A stretch of 45,817 nucleotides of DNA, from positions 1 to 45,817 of the forward strand of contig JAEYRN010000018.1 of NCBI GenBank assembly GCA_023435565.1, given 5' to 3'. Source of the stretch: Bacillota bacterium (lineage in GTDB: Bacteria > Bacillota > UBA4882 > UBA8346). How positions within the stretch are numbered: the stretch's first letter is position 1; each line of letters starts with the position of its first letter. Positions 17,355 to 25,189 of the stretch are shown piece by piece. The notes under the pieces were generated by a model, which made no database searches, was not told where the DNA came from, and saw only the letters and a list, made by a program, of their open reading frames with translations. A program made the translations under genes and the position numbers.

Positions 17355-19033
17355 ATTCCATCCCACTTTTCAGGACACTCTCCCAGTGTCCGTTCTTTAA
17401 ATACTTCCGCTAATGCCAACGGGACTTCACCGAATATCCTATGTGCTTCTTCCCATTCCCCGGAGTAATAAAGATTTAGTCCTTTTGAAAAATCACTAAG
17501 AGCCTCCCTTAATTCGGCATTATTATCATATATATCTTTGCGGACCGGCCAATAAATTTTAGCGCCGATGGTTTTGCCCTTCACTAAGACTGTATCAATT
17601 TCAATGAATATTAAGCCATGATCTTCAGCGTTTTGTTCAATCTCCTCTTTTATATGCGTGGAAACAATAACCGGTACATTATAAATCCGGGTCAAACCTT
17701 CCAAGCGGGAGGCCGAGTTAACGTTATCACCGATTACCGTATTGGTCATTCGTTCATGGGAGCCGATATTTCCATAAAAGACTTTACCACCGTCGATTCC
17801 TACCCCAACTTCGATTAAAACCGCTTGGTATACTTTTTCTTCCGCTTCTGAAAGGGCTCCCCCTTCACGGAATATTTGTTCGTATTTTTGACGCATCTTT
17901 TCCCTTAAAGATGCGGCTAGTTCTTGAATTTTATAAGCGGAAAGAACTGCTTGGTAAGATTTATTGGCGCCGGTTTCATTAAAAACGCCATAAACGGCTA
18001 AAAGCGCATCACCAATAATTGAACCGATGATACCGTCATTTTTGATAATCTCTTTTATGGTATTGTCATAATGAACATTTAATAGTTTGATAATATCATT
18101 CCCGAGAGTTTCAGTAATAAAAGTAAAACGTTTAATATCGGAGAACAATATAGTTAGTTCCAACTGCTTGCCTTCGAGGCGCACTTCACGTTCTTGATAT
18201 GCTTTCTCAGCTATATCTCGATTGACAAATTTTCTGAAAATAAATAATAAATTGTTGATAGTGCTTGAAAGGGAATTAAAAGCCATTCCCAAGAAGGTAA
18301 TATTATCATTAGTAGCCCCTTTTAAATCAATAATTCCCAATTGTTGGCTTCGAGTCATTTCCATGATCCGTTCGGTTATTACCGATACAAAGCGGGTGAT
18401 ATGATTTAAAAGAATTGCACCCAGTACAGCGGTGAAAAGGGTAATAATAATGATAATGATAGAGATATTTTGAAATATCCGGGTAGATTCGGCATAAAAC
18501 TCGTTATATTCTTCACCTCGGATAATGTACGCTCCCCATTTAGGGTTATATTTGTAAAGTCCAAAATAAGTGTCTCCGTTAAATTGAAACGGTAATGAGC
18601 CTTCCATTATTTTTTGATCCCGATTTTTCCGCATCAACCTCAAAGTCTTCTGGTCTAAAAACCGGGGATATTTTTTAATATTTGATGCCTGAAAGATAAT
18701 CGTTCCGTCTTCTTTAACCCCTAAAAACAGCGATTTTTCATTTTTAAACTGACCTAATGCGTTACGTTCAATATTTTCGGTTGAACCATGAAGGTCATCA
18801 CTATACTGATAAATTTCATATTGAGTATTACAAATAGTGTACATTTCTTTCAAATCTCGGATTAGGAGTTCCCGGATAAATTTTACCAACCCGGAACGAT
18901 TATAGGTAAGGTTGATATAATTGGAGGCTAAGTTGGATACTAGAATAAAAACGGCGAAGATTAAGATTATCTTGGTCGTTAGTGGAGTAATCCTTGTTTT
19001 ATTGATTTTTTCACCGAATATTTGTTTAAACAT
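17333..19033 (-). CDS. Membrane class III nucleotide cyclase with extracytoplasmic sensor and HAMP
   Basis: 566 residues. TM1 (20-42), an extracytoplasmic Cache-like sensor (about 45-185), TM2 (188-210), HAMP-like linker (211-265) and a class III cyclase domain (290-495) are seen. Both metal aspartates are present (LFSDIKRF Asp299; IGDALLAVYG Asp342), as are the transition-state Asn439/Arg443 in GDNVNSASRLEG and the adenine-type Asp436. The lysine normally preceding the second metal motif (DKFIGD) is Ser338 here, so ATP preference cannot be assumed. A 70-residue helical tail follows. The gene overlaps the downstream coiled-coil gene. A free cyclic-nucleotide-binding protein is encoded nearby in the opposite direction. 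Confidence 0.9.
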   Translation of the reverse strand: MFKQIFGEKINKTRITPLTTKIILIFAVFILVSNLASNYINLTYNRSGLVKFIRELLIRDLKEMYTICNTQYEIYQYSDDLHGSTENIERNALGQFKNEKSLFLGVKEDGTIIFQASNIKKYPRFLDQKTLRLMRKNRDQKIMEGSLPFQFNGDTYFGLYKYNPKWGAYIIRGEEYNEFYAESTRIFQNISIIIIIITLFTAVLGAILLNHITRFVSVITERIMEMTRSQQLGIIDLKGATNDNITFLGMAFNSLSSTINNLLFIFRKFVNRDIAEKAYQEREVRLEGKQLELTILFSDIKRFTFITETLGNDIIKLLNVHYDNTIKEIIKNDGIIGSIIGDALLAVYGVFNETGANKSYQAVLSAYKIQELAASLREKMRQKYEQIFREGGALSEAEEKVYQAVLIEVGVGIDGGKVFYGNIGSHERMTNTVIGDNVNSASRLEGLTRIYNVPVIVSTHIKEEIEQNAEDHGLIFIEIDTVLVKGKTIGAKIYWPVRKDIYDNNAELREALSDFSKGLNLYYSGEWEEAHRIFGEVPLALAEVFKERTLGECPEKWDGIWKMTSK

Positions 19034-19087
19034 GTTTCTCTCTCTACTAGTTTTATAAAGTCCTATTAAATGATGGTTCTTTTTTAT

Positions 19088-19738
19088 CTATAATCGATAA
19101 ATAAAACCGATAACCGTATTGTCAATTGTTTCAAGACGCTTAGTGAAAGCATCGTTATTATTAAAGTCTTTTGTTTCCCAATAAATAACAAGCCCTAAAT
19201 TATCCGTTAAAAGATATTGGATTTTAAATTTTAATAATAACAGCTCTAATGATAAATTATCATCATTGATACGGTATGAACCATCGAAGGCTTTATGCCA
19301 ACCGAATTCAAACTGTACTTTATCACTGGGAGTGCCAATTATTTCAAACCCAATCAAACCTCCATCAGCTTCGTGGGTCTCCAAATAGTAGTTATCATAT
19401 CCCGAATATTTCATTCCCGTCATGGTCAGATATAGCAATCCTTTGTTATCACTATAAAGCGGGTATCCGACTTGAATATCCAATGATTCCATATGGTTTT
19501 TTTCGTAGCCATTATAAAATTCCCCAAATTGATTTGTAATCACAATCTTAATTTTTTTAATATAAGCTAAGCTGATTAATCTTCCTTCAATATTACCCGA
19601 TTCATACATTCCATCGTAAAAAAATTCGCCATCACCTTCAACAGACCGCCCGAGTAGAATGGTAGTAGTGGCGTGAGTTTCTTGAGAAAATAATAAAAAC
19701 ATTACTAGAAACAGTAACAGCCCAAAGGTCCGTTTCAT
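19088..19738 (-). CDS. Outer-membrane beta-barrel-like secreted protein in cyclase operon
   Basis: 216 residues from the ATG at 19738 (GGGGG seven bases upstream; the next ATG at 19741 is also possible). The longer frame from 19777 lacks a ribosome site. The signal peptide runs to about residue 25 (ETHA). The mature part alternates polar and hydrophobic residues in many short strands (LLYLTMTGMKYSGYDNYYLE, QFEFGWHKAF, GLVIYWETKDF) and ends in a strand, TVIGFIYRL, as small outer-membrane barrels do. I recognise no family. It is 54 bp upstream of the cyclase gene on the same strand and probably the first gene of the operon. If truly a barrel, the host has an outer membrane. Confidence 0.7.
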   Translation of the reverse strand: MKRTFGLLLFLVMFLLFSQETHATTTILLGRSVEGDGEFFYDGMYESGNIEGRLISLAYIKKIKIVITNQFGEFYNGYEKNHMESLDIQVGYPLYSDNKGLLYLTMTGMKYSGYDNYYLETHEADGGLIGFEIIGTPSDKVQFEFGWHKAFDGSYRINDDNLSLELLLLKFKIQYLLTDNLGLVIYWETKDFNNNDAFTKRLETIDNTVIGFIYRL

Positions 19739-20109
19739 CATCTTGCCCCCGTAACTAAACTTTAATAAAGTTGACATTAATTGCTCAAGAGTTCGTATGC
19801 GGCAGATTGGTATAAAAAGGTTATTAATTCCCCATCAAATTAATCTATCATATTGAATATCGGAGCTTTATTCAAAAATCTTAATTATTAATTCAACTTT
19901 TAAAATTGCTGATATTTATAGAGGATAAACTCAACTTTGAAATAATGTAATCTTAATGAATGTCTTTTATTTTAAACGCTTAAAAGGAAAAACGCTCAAC
20001 GACTCGAATTAATTAAATTGATATTATTTTATATTTTATTAATTCATATTTTATATATTTACCTTAGCAAAAGTATTCGATATAATATACCCTTAGGAGG
20101 TGAGATATT
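19739..20109. other. Divergent intergenic region between barrel-like gene and CNB gene
   Basis: AT-rich with no gene. On the right side TTTACC (20058-20063), a 17-bp spacer and TATAAT (20081-20086) form a likely promoter for the cyclic-nucleotide-binding gene, whose AGGAGGTGA site follows. No CRP-type palindrome was seen. Confidence 0.5.
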
Positions 20110-20622
20110 TTGCGAATCATCGACTGGCTCGACAGCTATCTCCAAGCCAAAATTAATAAGATAAGCATTTTTCAATATTTAGACGATAGTGAGAAAAAAA
20201 ATCTATTAAAATTTGCCCATTTTCATGAATATTACAAAGATGAAAAAATTATCACCCAAGGTGAAACCAGTTATACATTTTATGCTTTGATTAGTGGAAA
20301 ATTGAACGTTACAATTAATGGAGAGAACGGTAAGCAAATGCTAATCTCCCATATTGATGAAGGTGAGTTTTTCGGGGAAACCGGTATTTTTGACGATGGG
20401 CAAAGGACTGCAACTGTCTCCGCTGCCGATACCGTTCAAGTTTTAGTTGTCGAACGCAATGATTTTTTCTGTTTTATTAGGATGTATCCCAAAGCCGGAA
20501 TTAAACTGATGATGCTTTTTGTCAACGGATTAATGAAAAAGCTAAATGCATCCAATAAAGAACTGGTTGTTGAGAAAGAAACTACTGGTAACAAAATTCC
20601 CTTTTTTGAAGACATGGCCTAA
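20110..20622 (+). CDS. Stand-alone cyclic-nucleotide-binding protein (no HTH)
   Basis: 170 residues. The start is TTG at 20110, with a perfect AGGAGGTGA five bases before it. Residues 20-135 match the cNMP-binding fold of CRP/FNR and PKA regulatory proteins. The phosphate-binding cassette GEFFGETGIFDDGQRTATVS has Gly89-Glu90 and Arg99-Thr-Ala, the ligand-contacting residues of true cyclic nucleotide binders. After the long C-helix (LMMLFVNGLMKKLNASNKEL) the protein ends, so the DNA-binding helix-turn-helix of CRP is absent. It must act through protein contacts. It is divergent from the cyclase operon and the natural candidate receptor. A good terminator follows. Confidence 0.87.
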   Translation: MRIIDWLDSYLQAKINKISIFQYLDDSEKKNLLKFAHFHEYYKDEKIITQGETSYTFYALISGKLNVTINGENGKQMLISHIDEGEFFGETGIFDDGQRTATVSAADTVQVLVVERNDFFCFIRMYPKAGIKLMMLFVNGLMKKLNASNKELVVEKETTGNKIPFFEDMA

Positions 20623-20707
20623 AGTAATCAAATCATTATAAATTTATCCAAATGAATCTTTCATGATAATTGACTCTAACTGTCAACTAAATAAATGGTC
20701 ACCAATT

Positions 20708-20728
20708 GGCGCCACCAGGCGCCTTTTT
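20708..20728 (+). terminator. Rho-independent terminator of the CNB gene
   Basis: GGCGCC-ACCA-GGCGCC (20708-20723) is followed at once by TTTTT. It is an excellent intrinsic terminator. Confidence 0.88.
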
Positions 20729-20826
20729 AATTCAACTAGAAAGTATTAAAAATTATGTTAAGAAAAACCAACTAATTTCCGAATAATAGATAAGACTTGC
20801 CTATTTTCGATGAGAGGTTGATGTTA

Positions 20827-21168
20827 ATGAATCTTTTTAATTGGCTCCTTGTAGGTCATTTTGTCGGGGATTACATTTTCCAGACAAGGTGGATGGCGGA
20901 AAAAAAAGCGAAGGATATATTACCGCTCATCGTTCATTCAATCGTTTATACCACAACTCTCGCTTTATTTGCACTAATCGCAGGTGGCCTAACTTGGTGG
21001 GGAATCGGCTTAATCTTAATTTGCCATATAATATTGGACCAACGGGCTTTTGTTGATTTTTGGGCTGCAAAAGTTAACGGCAATACTAATATCGACTGGT
21101 TGAAGATTATCTTGGACCAATCCTGGCATATCTTGATTATCGCATTAGCTACATTATTTACTAAGTAA
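20827..21168 (+). CDS. DUF3307 family membrane protein
   Basis: 113 residues from the ATG at 20827, with GAGAGG nine bases before it. In-frame starts at 20797 and 20821 are less well placed. Three to four membrane segments are seen, with the family's N-terminal pattern LLVGHFVGDYIFQTRWMA, a central VHSIVYT and the HIILDQ motif. The histidine and aspartate residues inside the membrane segments are the conserved part of DUF3307. The function of the family is not established. It converges on the PRPP-synthetase-like gene with three bases between stops. Confidence 0.82.
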   Translation: MNLFNWLLVGHFVGDYIFQTRWMAEKKAKDILPLIVHSIVYTTTLALFALIAGGLTWWGIGLILICHIILDQRAFVDFWAAKVNGNTNIDWLKIILDQSWHILIIALATLFTK

Positions 21169-21171
21169 GTA

Positions 21172-22350
21172 TTACCCTTGATAATTTTTGAGCAGTTCCC
21201 CGATTTTACGGCTGGGATCGAACAGGGGACTGATTGATTGGTCATAATTAAGCATATCGATTAAATAGGCAATGAATTCGGACATGTCCACGTTAACAAA
21301 CCAGGGAGTTTTTAATAATTCCGGGTTACGATAGGTCAAATTGGTATCATAAACCCGGGTGATAATACCCTCTTCAAAAGCTTGATTGTAACTCTCCAAT
21401 CCCTCGGTAAAAAGAGCGAAAGTTACTGCAATATAGATTCGGTTAGCTTTCCGCCGTTTTAACTCCCTAGCTATATCCAATATCGATTCACCCGAGGCAA
21501 TCAAATCGTCAATTATTAAAACATCCATTCCGGCAATATTATCACCTAAAAACTCATGTTTAATAATTGGGTTTTTTCCATTGATAACTGTAGTATAATC
21601 CCGTTGTTTATAAAAAAGATTCACGTTCAGCCCCAGCATGCTGGCATAATAAATGCTCCGGCCCATCGCTCCTTCATCGGGACTGACGACCAACATTTTT
21701 GATTTGTCGATTACTAAATTCTGTTCATTCTTAAGAAAAGCCCGGATGATTTGATAGGTTGGAAATAGATTATTAAAACCGGTTAGGGGGATTGCATTTT
21801 GAACCCGGGGGTCATGGGCATCAAAGGTAAAAATGTTATCTACCCCAAGCCGCTCCAATTCTTGAAGGGCTACTGCACAATCTAACGATTCCCGGGATTG
21901 GCGTTTATGTTGTCGCCCACTGTATAGCATCGGCATTATTACAGTAATCCGCCGGGCCCGGCCGCCAATGGCGGCAATTACTCTTTTTATATCCTGAAAA
22001 TGGTCATCCGGACTCATTGGACATTCAATCCCGAACATCTTAAATTTACAATTATAATTACCTACATCAGCTAAAATGTAAATGTCATGCCCTCTAACTG
22101 TTTCATGAATTACCGCTTTACCTTCTCCATTCATAAACCTAAAACAATTGAAATCAACTAAAAATGATTCACGTTCAAATCCATCGGGCAACTTATTTTT
22201 ATGATGTTTAGCATTAAACTCTCGTCTTTGGGAGGATAATCTTTGGTCAATTAGATCCGCCAATTCCTTACATCCATCTAGAGCAATAATCCCCAATGGA
22301 GCAACCGGTGTTTTATTTAAATATAAATTCTTCCATTCCGTAGGACTCAT
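21172..22350 (-). CDS. prs: Ribose-phosphate pyrophosphokinase-like protein
   Basis: 392 residues from the ATG at 22350 (AAGGAGGG six bases upstream; an ATG nine codons earlier lacks a site). It is longer than typical PRPP synthetase (about 315). PRPP-synthetase landmarks are an ATP-loop-like segment MPMLYSGRQHKRQSRE, TFDAHDPRVQ, VVSPDEGAMGRS and the PRPP-binding loop VLIIDDLIASGESI. It should transfer pyrophosphate from ATP to ribose 5-phosphate, or act as a related phosphoribosyltransferase. Divergence in the ATP loop and an unusual 80-residue N-terminus set it apart from the standard enzyme. It lies 27 bp after nadE, whose pathway uses PRPP-derived nucleotides, so a role in NAD supply is plausible. 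Confidence 0.8.
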   Translation of the reverse strand: MSPTEWKNLYLNKTPVAPLGIIALDGCKELADLIDQRLSSQRREFNAKHHKNKLPDGFERESFLVDFNCFRFMNGEGKAVIHETVRGHDIYILADVGNYNCKFKMFGIECPMSPDDHFQDIKRVIAAIGGRARRITVIMPMLYSGRQHKRQSRESLDCAVALQELERLGVDNIFTFDAHDPRVQNAIPLTGFNNLFPTYQIIRAFLKNEQNLVIDKSKMLVVSPDEGAMGRSIYYASMLGLNVNLFYKQRDYTTVINGKNPIIKHEFLGDNIAGMDVLIIDDLIASGESILDIARELKRRKANRIYIAVTFALFTEGLESYNQAFEEGIITRVYDTNLTYRNPELLKTPWFVNVDMSEFIAYLIDMLNYDQSISPLFDPSRKIGELLKNYQG

Positions 22351-22377
22351 CGCTATTCCCTCCTTGTGAAAAACCAT

Positions 22378-24021
22378 CTAATAAATCAACTTTTTAGCTA
22401 CCGGCATCCTCCGGCCACCGCCGAAGGCTTTAGGGGATACTTTCAAGCCCGGCGCCGCTTGCCTCCGCTTATATTCGTTCCGATCAACCGTCCTCGCTAC
22501 CCATTTAACAGTTTCCGGATCAAAATCCAAAGCTATAATTTCCTCTATGGAATAACCATCCTCCACATAATGTTGCAAGATTCGATCTAAAACTGGGTAT
22601 GGCGGAAGCGTGTCCTGGTCCTTTTGATCTGGTTTCAATTCTGCCGAAGGGGCCTTTTCAATAATCGCCTTCGGTATTCTTTCACTTTTCCGGTTTACAA
22701 AGTCAGCCAATTCATAAACGATTGTTTTGGGGACATCAGAGATAACACTCAGTCCTCCGCTCATATCCCCGTAAAGCGTACAATAACCAACCGCCATTTC
22801 GCTTTTGTTCCCGGTAGAAAGAGCGATTGACCCAAATTTATTTGAGAAAGCCATTAAAATATTACCGCGGATTCTAGCTTGAATGTTTTCCTCGGTAGTA
22901 TCGGTTTCCATATCGTCAAAATGCTCACTCAATACATTAAGATAACTGTTAAAAATAGCTTCGATTGGTACTACCCTAAACTCGATTCCCAAATTAAGGG
23001 CTAATTTTCTGGAATCTTCTACGCTTCCTAATGATGAATACGGTGACGGCATTGAGATCCCTAGAACATTCTCTTTTCCAAGAGCATCCACAGCAAGACA
23101 GCATGTTAAGGCAGAGTCAATCCCCCCCGAAAGGCCAATCACCGCTTTTTTAAAACCACACTTTCTCAAATAATCTTTGACTCCCAAAGTCAAGGCGGAA
23201 TAAAGTGATTCGATTGATTCTCTCGGAGTAAACTCCCTCCTTACCGAAGTATTTAAGTCTAAAATATGCAACTCCTCTTGAAAATAAGGAGCAAGGTATA
23301 TTGGATTACCGGCCTGATTAAAGGCCATACTTCCCCCATCAAAAATTAATTCGTCATTAGCGCCTATTTGGTTGACAAAAATAAAAGGAATCCGGTGTTT
23401 TCGAGCATGGTTTTGAATCAGCCGAAACCGGATTTCATCCTTTCCCATATAAAAAGGGGAAGCAGAAATATTTATTAATAAGGTAGCCCCCATATTGGCT
23501 AGTTTAAAAATCGGGTCCTCTTGATAAACCTTACTTCCAGGCCAGAAATCCGGATCATTCCAAGCATCCTCACAAATGGAGATTCCTAAAACTTGATCTT
23601 TAAATCTGACCACTCCCACTTCGGTAGCAGGATCAAAGTGACGCGCCTCGTCAAAAACATCATAAGTTGGTAGTAGAGATTTTCCTTGACAAAAAACTTT
23701 CGAACCTTGATAGATTAGAACTGCCGAATTCGCTAGTCCCTTGCCATTATTTTTTCCCGTTGGTATAGGAGCCCCTATTAGAATCCCGGTTTCAGGATAA
23801 TTTAAAGACTCCAAAGCTAATTTACCTAATGCCTTACCCACCTTATTGATAAACCAAGACCGTTCTAAAAGGTCTTGAGGAGGATAACCTACTATGTAAA
23901 GTTCGGGAAAGACAATCAAATCAGTCTTACCGCCAAAGTCTGACAAAATCTCAATTCCCTTTTGGAGGTTACCCTCAATATAACCTACCGTAGGATTCAG
24001 TTGGGCAATCGTGACTTTCAT
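22378..24021 (-). CDS. nadE: Glutamine-dependent NAD+ synthetase
   Basis: 547 residues from the ATG at 24021, which is preceded by AGGGGGA. An upstream extension in the same frame overlaps the radical SAM gene and has no family similarity. Residues 1-260 are a nitrilase-type glutaminase with catalytic Glu40, Lys114 and Cys150 (ISICEDAW). Residues 270-547 are the synthetase, with the PP-loop GLSGGIDSALT (SGGIDS at 298-303) and STGNKSEMAVGYCTLYGD. It makes NAD from deamido-NAD, ATP and glutamine, with ammonia channelled between domains. It sits between the AmmeMemoRadiSam radical SAM enzyme and the PRPP-synthetase-like protein in a leftward operon. Confidence 0.95.
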   Translation of the reverse strand: MKVTIAQLNPTVGYIEGNLQKGIEILSDFGGKTDLIVFPELYIVGYPPQDLLERSWFINKVGKALGKLALESLNYPETGILIGAPIPTGKNNGKGLANSAVLIYQGSKVFCQGKSLLPTYDVFDEARHFDPATEVGVVRFKDQVLGISICEDAWNDPDFWPGSKVYQEDPIFKLANMGATLLINISASPFYMGKDEIRFRLIQNHARKHRIPFIFVNQIGANDELIFDGGSMAFNQAGNPIYLAPYFQEELHILDLNTSVRREFTPRESIESLYSALTLGVKDYLRKCGFKKAVIGLSGGIDSALTCCLAVDALGKENVLGISMPSPYSSLGSVEDSRKLALNLGIEFRVVPIEAIFNSYLNVLSEHFDDMETDTTEENIQARIRGNILMAFSNKFGSIALSTGNKSEMAVGYCTLYGDMSGGLSVISDVPKTIVYELADFVNRKSERIPKAIIEKAPSAELKPDQKDQDTLPPYPVLDRILQHYVEDGYSIEEIIALDFDPETVKWVARTVDRNEYKRRQAAPGLKVSPKAFGGGRRMPVAKKLIY

Positions 24022-24098
24022 CCATATTCCCCCTGGACGGCAAAAAATATAGGCGATTTCATATATATATATTAAAATTTGGTAATGATGAAAATCGC

Positions 24099-25091
24099 TT
24101 AAATAATAATTCTCACCTTCTTCCCGCATTCCCTGCAAATGTTCATGTTAAATATTCGTGTCTGAAACCCGTCTCTTTCCACCAATATACTGCCGCATTC
24201 AGGACAAATAGTGTGGTTGGCCTTACTTACATTACCCAGATAAACATATTGTAAGTACTCTTTGGCAATTGCTAAAGCTTCATCCATCGTCGTTAGAGAA
24301 GTTGCCGGTTTAGTCATTTGATAATTGGGGAAGTATCTGGATAGATGTAACGGTATCTGAGGATCTAGCGCGGCAATCCATTGGGCCATTTCTCGGATCT
24401 GTTCCGGCTGGTCATTCTCACCGGGAACAATCAAAGTAGTCAATTCCAGATGAATCCTGGCTGCCGCAACTTTAATATTTTCTAAAACCGGTCCTAATTT
24501 ACCGCTGCAGAGTCTGTGATAGTAACCTTCATCAAATCCCTTAAGATCAATATTAGCTGCATCAGTCCATTTTAATAAATTTTCCCATGGTTCAGGCTCT
24601 AAAAAGGCGTTGGTCACCAAGACATTTTTCAAACCGCGTTCTCTGATCAGCGGCATCGTCTTGACCAAAAATTCATACCACACAACAGGTTCCGAGTAAG
24701 TAAATGCCACTCCGATATTGTCTTCCTCCCGGTGCAACTTTTCCGCCAGATCAGCCAATTCATTAGGGGTAATAAATCGGGTAAGGGATTCTTCACGGGA
24801 TATATGCCAATTTTGACAAAAACGGCAGGCCAGATTACAACCTACTGTTCCCACTGAAAGAATCACCTTACCCGGGTAATAATGATATAAAGGTTTCTTT
24901 TCGATCGGATCCAATCCAATCCCTGATACTTGAGCAAAGTTGACCGCTTCCAGTTTCCCGTCGCGATTGGTCCTGATTTTACAAAACCCGGATTTTCCTG
25001 TAGCGATTCGACACTGGTGCGGACATAATCGACAAATAAGATTGCCTTCGGACAGCCGTTCGTAATATTCGGCCTCATGAAATGAATTCAA
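24099..25091 (-). CDS. amrS: AmmeMemoRadiSam system radical SAM enzyme
   Basis: 330 residues. The radical SAM cluster motif CxxxCxxC is present as GCNLACRFCQNW (Cys85, Cys89, Cys92). It is preceded by an N-terminal cysteine set (CRLCPHQCRI, then GFC at 35-37) and followed at the C-end by a zinc-ribbon-like pair CPECG and CRECG. This matches the radical SAM member of the AmmeMemoRadiSam group, related to pyruvate-formate-lyase activators. Its substrate in bacteria is not settled. The gene lies downstream of the AMMECR1-LigB fusion gene, the known partner, with a 98-bp gap. Confidence 0.92.
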   Translation of the reverse strand: MNSFHEAEYYERLSEGNLICRLCPHQCRIATGKSGFCKIRTNRDGKLEAVNFAQVSGIGLDPIEKKPLYHYYPGKVILSVGTVGCNLACRFCQNWHISREESLTRFITPNELADLAEKLHREEDNIGVAFTYSEPVVWYEFLVKTMPLIRERGLKNVLVTNAFLEPEPWENLLKWTDAANIDLKGFDEGYYHRLCSGKLGPVLENIKVAAARIHLELTTLIVPGENDQPEQIREMAQWIAALDPQIPLHLSRYFPNYQMTKPATSLTTMDEALAIAKEYLQYVYLGNVSKANHTICPECGSILVERDGFQTRIFNMNICRECGKKVRIII

Positions 25092-25189
25092 ATGAATCCA
25101 CCCTTACTATTTTCATCTATGAATCCATAACTACTGGCTCCTGCTCTGACTCCTATATTCTCTTCTTTGAATATGCTAATTTTCAACAA

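Noticed and set aside
24022..24138. 39-residue N-terminal extension of NAD synthetase
   Set aside because: It overlaps the radical SAM gene, contains no family similarity, and the ATG at 24021 has its own ribosome site and the usual MKVTIAQLNP start.
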